From contig JAEZFF010000098.1 of NCBI GenBank assembly GCA_023417635.1, forward strand, positions 1-53,332: a stretch of DNA of 53,332 nucleotides, in the 5' to 3' direction. Positions 43,058-51,166 of the stretch are shown here, one piece after another; positions within the stretch are counted from its first letter, which is position 1; every line of letters begins with the position of its first letter. A model generated the notes under the pieces. That model was not told where the DNA came from and made no database searches. It was given only the letters and a program-made list of their open reading frames with translations. The translations under genes and the position numbers were made by a program. This DNA comes from Bacillota bacterium. GTDB taxonomy: Bacteria; Bacillota; Clostridia; Oscillospirales; Acutalibacteraceae.

Positions 43058-44689
43058 TCAGGCATTCATGAACAGTTTGATGTCATCATCAACTGTTCCG
43101 ACACCCGCGATACCGAATTTTTCAACCAATACCTTGGCCACATTGGGAGACAGAAAGCCCGGCAGCGTGGGGCCGAGGTGGATGTTCTTCACGCCCAAGT
43201 ACAGCAAAGCCAAGAGAACGATGACGGCCTTCTGTTCGTACCAGGCGATATTGAAAGCAATCGGCAGCTTGTTAATATCGTCGAGTCCAAACACCTCTTT
43301 GAGTTTCAGGGCGATGACCGCCAGAGAATAGGAGTCGTTGCACTGTCCGGCGTCCAGAACTCTCGGAATACCGCCGATATCGCCCAGCTTCAGTTTATTA
43401 TAGCGATACTTCGCACAGCCCGCCGTAAGAATTACCGTGTCCTTCGGGAGCTTCTCCGCAAATTCGGTGTAGTATTCCCTGGACTTCATACGTCCGTCAC
43501 AGCCGGCCATAACAAAGAACTTTTTGATCGCACCGGATTTGACGGCATCGACGATCTTGTCTGCCAGCGCCATCACCTGATTATGGGCAAAGCCGCCGAC
43601 AATGCTGCCAGTCTCAATCTCATCGGGCGCGGGAAGAGTCTTGGCAAGCGCGATGATCTCGGAAAAGTCCTTTTTGCCGTTCTCATCGGCTTCAATATGC
43701 TTGCAGCCGGGATAGCCGGTGGAACCCGTGGTAAAGATTCTGCCCCGGACCTCCTCGCTTCTTGGCGGGACGATGCAGTTGGTAGTAAAGAGGATGGGGC
43801 CATGGAAGGAGACAAATTCCTCAAGCTGCTTCCACCATGCATTGCCGTAGTTTCCGGCAAAGTTGTCGTATTTTTTGAAAGCCGGGTAATAATGGGCAGG
43901 CAGCATCTCGCTGTGGGTATACACATCCACGCCGGTACCTTTAGTTTGCTCCAGAAGCTGCTCCAGATCGGTCAGGTCGTGACCGGAAATCAGGATCGCA
44001 GGATTTTTTCTGACGCCGATATTGACCTCGGTGATTTCAGGATTGCCAAACCTCGATGTGTTGGCTTCATCCAAAAGAGCCATAACCTTCACGCCATATT
44101 CGCCCGTTTTCAGCGTCAGTGCCACCAGATCGTCGGCGGTGAGGGAGTCGTCCAGTGTTGCCGCCAGTGCCTCATAGATGAAGGCGTTGATGGTCAAATC
44201 TTCTTTTCCGATGTTTTTCGCGTGCTCGGCGTAGGCAGCCATACCCTTAAGGCCGTATGTGATCATCTCGCGGAGAGAACGCACGTCCTCGTTTTCGGTT
44301 GACAGCACACCGACGGTAGCGGCCTTTTCCAGCATGGACGCTCTGGAACTTACCGTGAACGTGGCCGCGTCGTGTAAACCCGCAGAAGCAACGGAATTTC
44401 TGAGCTTGTCTCTTACGGCAATCATTTTCATGATCTGTTTTTCAATCGAGCCGTCGTCGAAATTCGCGTTGGTGATGGTCATGAACAGGCTACTGAGAAC
44501 TTCATAATTTGTCTCGCCGAGGGTTTTGACGTCCAGCTTTCCTTTGACTACAATTTCTGAAATGCCCTTGAGCGTGTAAATCAGAAGATCCTGGAGTTTT
44601 GCCACTTCTTCGGTTTTTCCGCACACGCCGCGCACCGCGCAGCCCTTTCCTCCGGCAGTTTCCTGACACTGATAGCAAAACATACTCAT
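43058..44689 (-). CDS. hcp: Hybrid cluster protein (hydroxylamine/NO reductase)
   Basis: 543 residues, the usual length. The N-terminal cluster ligands are FCYQCQETAGGKGCAVRGVCG (Cys 5, 8, 17, 23), the close-spaced type of strict anaerobes. Hybrid-cluster ligands are visible: SGHDLTDLEQLL (His), VYTHSEMLPAHYYP (Glu), FTTNCIVPP, TGYPGCKHIE, ILTAGCAKYRY and LDAGQCNDSYS (Cys). Hcp reduces NO to N2O, and hydroxylamine in vitro, under nitrosative stress. Its start follows AAAGGAGG. Cotranscribed with rubredoxin, cupin and ferredoxin genes. Confidence 0.97.
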   Translation of the reverse strand: MSMFCYQCQETAGGKGCAVRGVCGKTEEVAKLQDLLIYTLKGISEIVVKGKLDVKTLGETNYEVLSSLFMTITNANFDDGSIEKQIMKMIAVRDKLRNSVASAGLHDAATFTVSSRASMLEKAATVGVLSTENEDVRSLREMITYGLKGMAAYAEHAKNIGKEDLTINAFIYEALAATLDDSLTADDLVALTLKTGEYGVKVMALLDEANTSRFGNPEITEVNIGVRKNPAILISGHDLTDLEQLLEQTKGTGVDVYTHSEMLPAHYYPAFKKYDNFAGNYGNAWWKQLEEFVSFHGPILFTTNCIVPPRSEEVRGRIFTTGSTGYPGCKHIEADENGKKDFSEIIALAKTLPAPDEIETGSIVGGFAHNQVMALADKIVDAVKSGAIKKFFVMAGCDGRMKSREYYTEFAEKLPKDTVILTAGCAKYRYNKLKLGDIGGIPRVLDAGQCNDSYSLAVIALKLKEVFGLDDINKLPIAFNIAWYEQKAVIVLLALLYLGVKNIHLGPTLPGFLSPNVAKVLVEKFGIAGVGTVDDDIKLFMNA

Positions 44690-44710
44690 TTTTGCTTCCT
44701 CCTTTAAAAT

Positions 44711-44875
44711 TCAGTCTTTAATAGGTTCAAAATTGTCCTTACCGACAAAACAAATCGGGCACTGCCAATCATCGGGTAAATCTTCAAATGACGTGCCGGG
44801 CGCGATTCCGCTGTCAGAATCGCCAAGCGCGGGATCATAGATATACCCGCAGGGGATACACCTGTACTTTTTCAT
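44711..44875 (-). CDS. Rubredoxin
   Basis: A 54-residue gene, with ATG at 44875 and stop at 44711. YRCIPCGYIYDP and DDWQCPICFVGKDNF give the two CxxC iron knuckles. All family landmarks are present, including the GIAPGTSFEDLPDDW stretch. It carries single electrons and sits between the cupin and hcp genes, so it is probably an electron carrier for Hcp or an oxygen/NO detoxifying step. Confidence 0.95.
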   Translation of the reverse strand: MKKYRCIPCGYIYDPALGDSDSGIAPGTSFEDLPDDWQCPICFVGKDNFEPIKD

Positions 44876-44895
44876 CTGGTTTTCTCCTCGTTTTC

Positions 44896-45210
44896 TCAGC
44901 TTTTTGGGGCGGGCGCTTTTACGACAATTAACTCCAGCGTTTCTTCATGAACATTTCTGACATTCATTTTAGTTTGAAACGGGATTTTCACCAGAGTTCC
45001 GGCCTCGTACTCATGGATTTCCTGATCATCAAGGCCGATGGAGAGTCTTCCGCGAATGACGGTCATATACACGTTTGAATTGGAAAAGTGTTCCGGCAAA
45101 CCCTCATTCTTGTTGAACACCATGTGGAGGTAATGAAGGTTTTCGTCAAATATGATCTTTTCTATCGCTTTTTCATTGGTTCTGGACAGCTTATATTCTT
45201 TTTCTATCAT
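44896..45210 (-). CDS. Small cupin-domain protein
   Basis: 104 residues. A single cupin barrel is suggested by VFNKNEGLPEHFSNSNVYMTVIRGRLSIGLDDQEIHEYEAGTLVKIP-type strands: H at GLPEHF, then G-x-L, and the P near the second motif. The metal ligands are incomplete, as in many sensory cupins. Similar small cupins accompany hcp in clostridia. It may sense or bind a small ligand. It lies 20 bp before the rubredoxin gene. Confidence 0.8.
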   Translation of the reverse strand: MIEKEYKLSRTNEKAIEKIIFDENLHYLHMVFNKNEGLPEHFSNSNVYMTVIRGRLSIGLDDQEIHEYEAGTLVKIPFQTKMNVRNVHEETLELIVVKAPAPKS

Positions 45211-45225
45211 TGTGCGTATCCCCTT

Positions 45226-45930
45226 TCAATCAAGTATTCTGCCATCGGTCGAAATCGTGATAACCTGCCAGGGAATCATTTTGCCGCTGTTTTGAAGCGC
45301 GCTTTTTACTGCGTTTTCGATCCCGCCGCAGCAGGGAACTTCCATTCTGACAACCGTGACGCTTTTTATATTGTTGTTCTGAATGATCTCTGTGAGTTTG
45401 TCGCTGTAATCTCCTTCGTCCAGCTTGGGGCAGCCGATCAGGGTCACTTTGTTTCGGATAAACCTGTTGTGAAAATCGCCATAAGCATAGGCCGTACAGT
45501 CGGCGGCGATCAGGAGGTTGGCGTCCGTGAAATACGGAGCGTTGACTGGCGCAAGTTTGATTTGGACGGGCCACTGTGACAACTGGCTTTTGTTTTCGCT
45601 GATATTGGGATGGACGGACTCACACTTATTTTCCCGATGAATGGTTTTAGACTGTGTACCGGGGCAGCCGCAGGCCAGCGTTTCTCCCTGTTTGCTCAGC
45701 TTGCTTTTCTTCACGGCGGCTTCGTCATATTCCTTTGCTTCGCGTTCTTCGAAACTGATCGCTCCTGTCGGGCAGGCCGGCAGGCAATCGCCCAGGCCGT
45801 CGCAATAATCGTCGCGGAGAAGCTTGGCCTTTCCGTTTATCATTCCGATTGCCCCTTCGTGGCAGGCTTTTGCGCACAGTCCGCAGCCGTTACATTTCTC
45901 TTCATCAATTCTGATAATTTTTCGAATCAT
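45226..45930 (-). CDS. Two-cluster 4Fe-4S protein, first gene of the hcp operon
   Basis: 234 residues. The N-terminal ferredoxin domain has CNGCGLCAKACHEGAI and CDGLGDCLPACPTGAI, the second with altered spacing. The C-terminal half has scattered Cys (LACGCPGT, ADCTAYAYGDF, LIGCPKLDE, VPCCGGIENAV) that could hold another cofactor. Such proteins head hcp operons in clostridia and probably feed electrons. Its start is ATG 45930 behind GGGGGA. A candidate TAAACT -10 box lies at 45974-45979 (minus strand). Confidence 0.85.
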   Translation of the reverse strand: MIRKIIRIDEEKCNGCGLCAKACHEGAIGMINGKAKLLRDDYCDGLGDCLPACPTGAISFEEREAKEYDEAAVKKSKLSKQGETLACGCPGTQSKTIHRENKCESVHPNISENKSQLSQWPVQIKLAPVNAPYFTDANLLIAADCTAYAYGDFHNRFIRNKVTLIGCPKLDEGDYSDKLTEIIQNNNIKSVTVVRMEVPCCGGIENAVKSALQNSGKMIPWQVITISTDGRILD

Positions 45931-45957
45931 GTTCCGTCCCCCACTTTCAAGTTGTTG

Positions 45958-46015
45958 TTGACTTTATGGTTTGAGTTTACTATTCTTAAATTAATAAGTC
46001 GGTTGGAATTCCAAC
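45958..46015. promoter_or_regulatory. Divergent promoter region with 14-bp palindromic operator
   Basis: GTTGGAATTCCAAC (46002-46015) is a perfect palindrome. On the minus strand, TAAACT (45979-45974) predicts a start near 45967, which puts the palindrome centre at -41.5, the class II activator position for the hcp operon. On the plus strand, TTGACT (45958-45963), a 17-bp spacer and TATTCT (45981-45986) predict a start near 45993, so the same palindrome lies just downstream, where bound regulator would repress its own gene. Confidence 0.65.
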
Positions 46016-46028
46016 GAAAGAGGATTTT

Positions 46029-46688
46029 ATGAAAGATTATTTGGATGTGCTGAAAACAGTACGATTATTCAAAGGCATTGAAGAATCAGATTTACTGTCG
46101 CTTTTGTCTTGCCTTACCGCAAAATCGGTTCATTACGAAAAAGGGCAAACGGTATTTTCCAGCGGCGAAAGCATTGAAAAATTCGGCATCGTTTTATCGG
46201 GGCAGGTTCAGGTTGTTCAGGATGACTATTACGGAAACAGGAGTCTCCTCGGAAAAATTGACATTGGAAATTTGTTCGGGGAATCCTTTGCCTGTGCGGA
46301 AATGAAAACGCTTCCGGTCAGTGTAATCACAACGACCGAAAGCGATCTTCTCTTTATCGACTGTCACAGACTTGCCGTTCCGTGCGCCAAGGCGTGCAGA
46401 TTTCACAGCAGGCTAATTCAGAATATGTTGAATATCGTATCCATGAAAAATATATTGCTGACGCAGAAAATTGAATTCACCTCGAAACGCACCACCCGTG
46501 AAAAGCTTATGGCCTACCTTTCGGTTGAGGCCAAGAAATCGGGAAGCAGCAGCTTCAATATCCCATTCAATAGGCAGGAACTCGCGGATTACCTTTCCGT
46601 CGAACGCAGCGCCATGTCGGCTGAGCTTTCAAAGCTCAGGGACGACGGCGTTTTGAGCTACCACAAAAATCAATTCGAGCTGTTATAA
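46029..46688 (+). CDS. Crp/Fnr-family regulator of the hcp operon
   Basis: 219 residues. The N-terminal cyclic-nucleotide-like beta roll (FSSGESIEKFGIVLSGQVQVVQDD, GNLFGESFACAE) is followed by a dimer helix and a C-terminal winged HTH (FNRQELADYLSVERSAMSAELSKLRDDG). It has Cys residues (47, 98, 117, 124, 128 by eye), some of which could bind a cluster or heme ligand. It is divergent from the hcp operon and behind a palindrome, like HcpR-type regulators that sense nitric oxide. The ligand is inferred, not shown. Confidence 0.88.
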   Translation: MKDYLDVLKTVRLFKGIEESDLLSLLSCLTAKSVHYEKGQTVFSSGESIEKFGIVLSGQVQVVQDDYYGNRSLLGKIDIGNLFGESFACAEMKTLPVSVITTTESDLLFIDCHRLAVPCAKACRFHSRLIQNMLNIVSMKNILLTQKIEFTSKRTTREKLMAYLSVEAKKSGSSSFNIPFNRQELADYLSVERSAMSAELSKLRDDGVLSYHKNQFELL

Positions 46689-46808
46689 GAAACCAGTGCG
46701 GTAGTCAGTCTCAACGATACCTCTGACGTTAATGATAAAACAAACCATATTTCTTACCGCAAAGAATGACATAATTATGGCACTGTTTACTTCAACATAA
46801 TAATATTT

Positions 46809-47492
46809 TTAGGAATCAATATGCAGTTTATTCAGCAAATCAACATCCGTGATGGTAATCTGTTTTGAATCATAGATAATAAGACCATCTTTTCTCATTT
46901 TATTTAGCTCTCTTGATAAGGAAGGCCTTTGAACTCCTATTTTTTCAGCCAACTCTTTTTTTGTCATATTCAATTTAATGGTTGTAGACTTTTGAACGTG
47001 ATACTCGTAAAGTAAAAACTCAATGATGCATTGCCTGATAGTTTTCAATGCCAAAGTCTTGATTTTTCCCATTAAAATCAATGTTTTGTCTGATGCGGAC
47101 TGGAGAAAACCATTTAAGAACTTCATGTTTTCCTGGCACAGCTTTATAATTAATTCCTTCTTGATTTGGAGAATTTCCGTATCACACTTTGCTGTGATCG
47201 TCATGGGATAAAAATTTCTATGTGAAAAAAGAAGATTTTCTCCCATAGTCTCACCAGCCGAAAAACTGCAAATCGTGAGCAGATCCCCATCCGAATCAAT
47301 TTTTTGTACTAAGACAGTCCCGCTCAAAATGATGTCGAGGCTTTCACATTTTTCATTCTGAAGATGTACTATGGAATCTTTGAAGTAAGTGCTGATACGG
47401 TAAAAATTATTTTGAAACAATTTATCCAGTTCATTAGTCGAGAAGCACTTAAACAGATTTACCGTTTCAAGAAAAGAAATAAAATTATCCAA
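46809..47492 (-). CDS. Crp/Fnr-family regulator of the double-cubane unit
   Basis: 227 residues. Beta-roll N-terminus (LDIILSGTVLVQKIDSDGDLLTI, FSAGETMGENLLFS) and winged HTH (LNMTKKELAEKIGVQRPSLSRELNKMRKDG). It is divergent from the dehydratase-like operon and separated from it by a 24-bp perfect palindrome. Its HTH recognition helix differs from that of the regulator at 46029, matching the different palindrome. More AT-rich than the genes it appears to control. Confidence 0.88.
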   Translation of the reverse strand: MDNFISFLETVNLFKCFSTNELDKLFQNNFYRISTYFKDSIVHLQNEKCESLDIILSGTVLVQKIDSDGDLLTICSFSAGETMGENLLFSHRNFYPMTITAKCDTEILQIKKELIIKLCQENMKFLNGFLQSASDKTLILMGKIKTLALKTIRQCIIEFLLYEYHVQKSTTIKLNMTKKELAEKIGVQRPSLSRELNKMRKDGLIIYDSKQITITDVDLLNKLHIDS

Positions 47493-47511
47493 AATATCGC
47501 GCCTTTCTTTG

Positions 47512-47558
47512 AAGGAGTAACCATGGTTACTCCTTTCGCTTTTGTTTTTGATTATAAT
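47512..47558. promoter_or_regulatory. 24-bp perfect palindrome and class II promoter of the double-cubane operon
   Basis: Bases 47512-47535 form a perfect 24-bp palindrome with core GTAACCATGGTTAC. TATAAT lies at 47553-47558, which predicts a start near 47565 and puts the palindrome centre (47523.5) at -41.5. No good -35 box is present, as expected where an activator replaces it. The palindrome is 20 bp before the divergent regulator's start codon, so autoregulation is likely. Confidence 0.7.
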
Positions 47559-47594
47559 ACAAAAGTATCAAAGAAGAAAGGGGCCTTAAATGTC

Positions 47595-48773
47595 TTGGAT
47601 AAAAAATATGAGGATCAGATCCTGAAATTGATTGATGTCGTACACGAAAAAACGCCCGATATCCCGTTGGATTATTTTTTCGATATCTGGAAGGGGTTCT
47701 GGTTTGGGGAACAAAAGACAGAAATGCCGTCCATAGCGGTATTGGGAACCGGTATTCCTGAATTATATATTCGGGCTGCCGGTGCGAAACCGCTATTTTT
47801 GCTGGGAGGTAATTACTTTACGGATCAATACGCAGAACAGGTGTTTCCGCAGATTTCGGACCCTGTGCTCAAATCCGCAAGCAGCATTCTCTTTTCCGGA
47901 CAGCTCTCCTGCATGAGGGATATCATCGGGATGGTTGTGTCGGTGAGCAACGCAGATACGCGTAAAGTTGTGTCTTATTTAAAAGACCTGGGGCATCCGG
48001 TGATCGTGATGGAGGAGGAGCCGTTTCTGGATTCAAAAGCCACATCACGGTTTCGGTCGTCACAGATGGATTTAGTTATGGAGCTGCAAAAGCTCACACA
48101 CCGACCGATCACCGTCAAGAGAATCCGAACTGCCGCGAAGCAAATCACCAGCGCACATGATGCCATCCGGCGCCTTAAGACTATGGATATTCCGCAAATC
48201 GCAAAGGATTTTATCAAGCAGACCTATTATCTTGCTCCTGACATTCAGGAATGGACCGACCGCGTGAATGGATTCGCCGAGGAAAACCTGAAGCCGATGC
48301 CCGAAAACCGGTCCCATCTTCTGCTGATCGGGTCACCGATCTTTTTCCCGAATGTCAAAATCCCGACTGTATTACATAATGTCGGCATCCAAGATTATGA
48401 GAATCACTGCGGAGTCCCTGATCCGGAGGATTACACAGAGCTTATGGAGCATGATCCTTTCTCGCTGAATTCCATGTTCAGGGATCTGAATGAAATTCAT
48501 TACAGATCGGCACAAAACGATATTGCTCGCGCACTGTGTTCTGATACTTCTTTCCTGCAAAACGCCAGCGGTGTCATATACCATCTGCTCAAGGGACAAC
48601 TCATGTATGCTTATGAAGCGAATCGGATTGAAAAGGCCGCCATCAGGGCGGGGATTCCGTTCGTCTGCATTGAAACAGATTATACGAATGCCGATACCGA
48701 ACAGATCAGAATCCGCCTGGAAGCATTTTCAGAACTGCTGACGCAGACCGGAAAACTGCCTGCGGCAGTATAA
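47595..48773 (+). CDS. 2-hydroxyacyl-CoA dehydratase/double-cubane superfamily protein, cysteine-poor subunit
   Basis: 392 residues from TTG 47595, chosen because it follows GAAAGGGG and lies 30 nt after the predicted start. The frame is open further upstream but would overlap the divergent regulator. The fold pattern of HgdB/BcrB-like proteins is clear (SIAVLGTGIPELYIRAAGA, LLLIGSPIFFPNVKIPTVLHNVG, GVIYHLLKGQLMYAYEANRIEKAA, FVCIETDYTNADTEQIRIRLEAF). Only four Cys are present (106, 272, 315, 358). Aligned by eye with the partner at 49930, three cluster positions keep Cys (106, 272, about 315) and three are lost. It probably forms a heteromer with that partner. Confidence 0.85.
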   Translation: MDKKYEDQILKLIDVVHEKTPDIPLDYFFDIWKGFWFGEQKTEMPSIAVLGTGIPELYIRAAGAKPLFLLGGNYFTDQYAEQVFPQISDPVLKSASSILFSGQLSCMRDIIGMVVSVSNADTRKVVSYLKDLGHPVIVMEEEPFLDSKATSRFRSSQMDLVMELQKLTHRPITVKRIRTAAKQITSAHDAIRRLKTMDIPQIAKDFIKQTYYLAPDIQEWTDRVNGFAEENLKPMPENRSHLLLIGSPIFFPNVKIPTVLHNVGIQDYENHCGVPDPEDYTELMEHDPFSLNSMFRDLNEIHYRSAQNDIARALCSDTSFLQNASGVIYHLLKGQLMYAYEANRIEKAAIRAGIPFVCIETDYTNADTEQIRIRLEAFSELLTQTGKLPAAV

Positions 48774-48821
48774 AAATAAATATTTATCAGCTTAAAACTC
48801 AAAGCGATTAAGGAGGAACTT

Positions 48822-49220
48822 ATGCCATTCAGCTTTCTTTTACAAGAACTGCATCAAAAGGCTGCGGAAAAGATAAAAGCGGCAAAAGCGCATCGTAGGA
48901 TTATTGCCGTCGTGATTGTAGCTGCTCTTGTCACGATCGCCTTTTTCACCATCAAAACGAATCTTGCGCGGAGCTCAGAGGTTGGGAACTCAGCACCCGC
49001 AAGCAATATAATGCAAAGCGCAGGGAACGCAGCCCAGCCAAACGGTGGCAATCAAACCGAAACCGCTATGCAGGCCAAAACACTTAAGCGCATTGAAAAT
49101 GTTGCCTCTATTTTAGGTATTGCCGTATTGACATCGGGAGGCATGATAATCTATTACCAAAAAAAGAAAAAACGCGTTGCACCGCTTCCGGTACTGCGGA
49201 GTGAGGAGGAGACACATTGA
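48822..49220 (+). CDS. Two-span membrane protein of the double-cubane operon
   Basis: 132 residues. A basic amphipathic N-terminus leads to a membrane span at about 25-44 (IIAVVIVAALVTIAFFTI), an external Ser/Asn/Gln-rich loop (about 50-85) and a second span at about 94-112, then a basic KKKKKR tail. No family is recognised. It overlaps the start of the NapH-like gene, so the two are probably made together and act as one membrane unit. The behaviour suggests an anchor or small electron-transfer partner. Confidence 0.65.
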   Translation: MPFSFLLQELHQKAAEKIKAAKAHRRIIAVVIVAALVTIAFFTIKTNLARSSEVGNSAPASNIMQSAGNAAQPNGGNQTETAMQAKTLKRIENVASILGIAVLTSGGMIIYYQKKKKRVAPLPVLRSEEETH

Positions 49221-49930
49221 AGCAGCGTAAAATTACGGCTTTCCGTATCATGTGTCTACTGATTGCCGTTGCTGTACTCGTTTTTCTGGGAAGCGGATAC
49301 CGGATTATTATTTTGTTGCTCAGCATCTTCAGCGCTCTGGTTTTTGGGCGCCTCTGGTGCGGCTATGTCTGCCCACTGGGCTTTTATCAGGAACTGCTTT
49401 CAATGCTTCGGAAAAAACTGCATATTCCGACGTTCCACGTGTCATTAAAGGTGAAATCCTATTTGCGTCCGCTGAAATGGATCATACTTGTATATTTTCT
49501 GGCCAGCGTTTTGTTTTTTGGGTTGCGCCCAGTTATGTATATACGGCCCGACCTTTCCTTCAGCAGCGCAGATATGAGTATCTATAAAATCATTATTGTC
49601 GGTATTGTAACGGGAATTTGTTTTCTGAAAGAAAGGGCGTTCTGTAAATACTGCCCGCTAGGGACACTCCGGGGCTTTGTCAATAAAATTAGCTTCGGAA
49701 AAATTAAAAAGGACGGCACCGCGTGTACACACTGCCGCGCTTGTCTTGAATGTTGTCCAATGGATATCCGCTCCATTTATGAAGAACGCAACAAATCCGA
49801 TATCACTCACTCGGATTGTATCTACTGTATGAAATGCATTGAGGCATGCCCGGAGCAGGATGTGCTTTCTTTTACCCTGTTTGGAAAAAAGGTATTGTCC
49901 TCCAAACGTAATAGTAAGCAGGTGAAATAA
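49217..49930 (+). CDS. NapH/CcoG-like membrane 4Fe-4S protein
   Basis: 237 residues. Four membrane spans with two cytoplasmic Cys motifs typical of NapH-type quinol dehydrogenases (RLWCGYVCPLGFYQE and RAFCKYCPLGTLRGF) precede a two-cluster ferredoxin domain (CTHCRACLECCPMDI and CIYCMKCIEACPEQ). Such proteins move electrons between the membrane pool and soluble partners. Between two dehydratase-like genes, it could feed low-potential electrons to the activator. Its stop overlaps the next start by one base. Confidence 0.88.
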   Translation: MKQRKITAFRIMCLLIAVAVLVFLGSGYRIIILLLSIFSALVFGRLWCGYVCPLGFYQELLSMLRKKLHIPTFHVSLKVKSYLRPLKWIILVYFLASVLFFGLRPVMYIRPDLSFSSADMSIYKIIIVGIVTGICFLKERAFCKYCPLGTLRGFVNKISFGKIKKDGTACTHCRACLECCPMDIRSIYEERNKSDITHSDCIYCMKCIEACPEQDVLSFTLFGKKVLSSKRNSKQVK

Positions 49931-51162
49931 TGGAAGAGCGTACATTAGAACGTTATAAGCGAAATATTTCGCGTGTTTCGGCTGGTTCACTGAAACAGTT
50001 GACATCTACGGGAAATGTTCCCAAGGAGCTTGAATATTTTACGAATGTTCTTAAAAGAACATTCGTCGATTTTGAAAAAGATGACAACGAGTACATAGGT
50101 AGCTACTGCGTGATGGTGCCGGATGAAATGATATACGCATTTGGCTACAGGCCGCTGCGCTTATGCGCTGGGCACAGCGTTGCGGCGATGATCGGGGATG
50201 AGATTGTCCCGCGTGATGCATGCCCAGTCCTGAAGGCAACTGCCGGTTTTCACGCAATGCGCGTCATGCCAATCTATCAGCAGTGCAGGCTGGCAGTGCT
50301 GCCGATGACCTGCGATGGCAAGCGAAAAAGCGCTGCGCTTTTGTCGCAGTACCTTCCGGTTATTCCCTTGCCGATTGAAATGGATAAGTCGGAGGAACGC
50401 TTTGCGCAGAACCTGCAAAACATGCATGCTCTCATGAAAAGTATTTCCAAAGAAACGGGCCGCAGGTTCTCCAACCGGAAACTGATTGAATCCTGCAAAA
50501 GCATTAATGTGGCACAGCAGGAAGCATATAAACTATACGGCTTGCTCTCATCCGACAATCCGCCTGTCACGGGTTCGCAGGTTATGGCAGTGCTGAACAG
50601 CTACTGTTACGATACGCCGGAAAGTTGGGCGCAGCACGCGAAAATATTGAATGCCGGACTTTCCCAAAAAGCAGCTGCCATGCAGCCTTTGAAAAGGGAA
50701 AAGCCGCGTATCTTTATTGCAGGCTCTCCCATTACATTTCCAAACTATAAACTGCCGTTTTTGATGGAAGGTCTGGGGGCACAGATTGTCGGAGACGAGA
50801 CGTGTATGGCGGGGAGGCTTTTATACGACCCCGTTGTTCCTGATGAGTACAGTACAGACGGCATCTTACGTGCGCTTACGGCGCGATATGTTTGCGCATG
50901 TACGTGTCCGGTATTCGAGCAGACGGACGATCGCCTCAGCAGTCTCACAGAAAAACTGCGTCAGACGAAAGCGGAGGGCGTTATTTATCATATCCTGCGC
51001 GGCTGCACGCCTTACGACTTCGAATTGTCCATGGTGGAACAGCTGGCAGATAAGCTTGATATTCCGGTTCTGCGTGTGGAAACAGATTTCTCCGCCGAGG
51101 ATGCAGAACAGGTAAAAATCCGCCTGGAAGCGTTTGTTGAATTGATAGAACAAAGGAGATAA
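49930..51162 (+). CDS. Double-cubane-cluster-type protein, cysteine-rich subunit
   Basis: 410 residues of the 2-hydroxyacyl-CoA dehydratase superfamily. Candidate cluster Cys are 79 (LRLCAGHS), 98 (RDACPVLK), 128 (MTCDGKR), 292 (DETCMAGR), 326 (ACTCPVF) and 359 (RGCTPYDF). Six spaced Cys in one chain is what an [8Fe-9S] double-cubane cluster needs. True acyl-CoA dehydratase subunits use three. Known double-cubane proteins reduce small molecules (acetylene, azide, hydrazine) with ATP-driven electrons. The substrate here is unknown. Cluster type is inferred from Cys spacing only. Confidence 0.88.
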   Translation: MEERTLERYKRNISRVSAGSLKQLTSTGNVPKELEYFTNVLKRTFVDFEKDDNEYIGSYCVMVPDEMIYAFGYRPLRLCAGHSVAAMIGDEIVPRDACPVLKATAGFHAMRVMPIYQQCRLAVLPMTCDGKRKSAALLSQYLPVIPLPIEMDKSEERFAQNLQNMHALMKSISKETGRRFSNRKLIESCKSINVAQQEAYKLYGLLSSDNPPVTGSQVMAVLNSYCYDTPESWAQHAKILNAGLSQKAAAMQPLKREKPRIFIAGSPITFPNYKLPFLMEGLGAQIVGDETCMAGRLLYDPVVPDEYSTDGILRALTARYVCACTCPVFEQTDDRLSSLTEKLRQTKAEGVIYHILRGCTPYDFELSMVEQLADKLDIPVLRVETDFSAEDAEQVKIRLEAFVELIEQRR

Positions 51163-51166
51163 ATAC

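Noticed and set aside
43178..44302. A 374-codon plus-strand open frame opposite hcp
   Set aside because: Hcp on the minus strand is unmistakable. The antisense frame shows no motif.
47364..47594. Upstream extension of the Cys-poor dehydratase-like gene
   Set aside because: It would overlap the divergent regulator and start upstream of the TATAAT promoter. The stretch is the antisense of the regulator's N-terminus.
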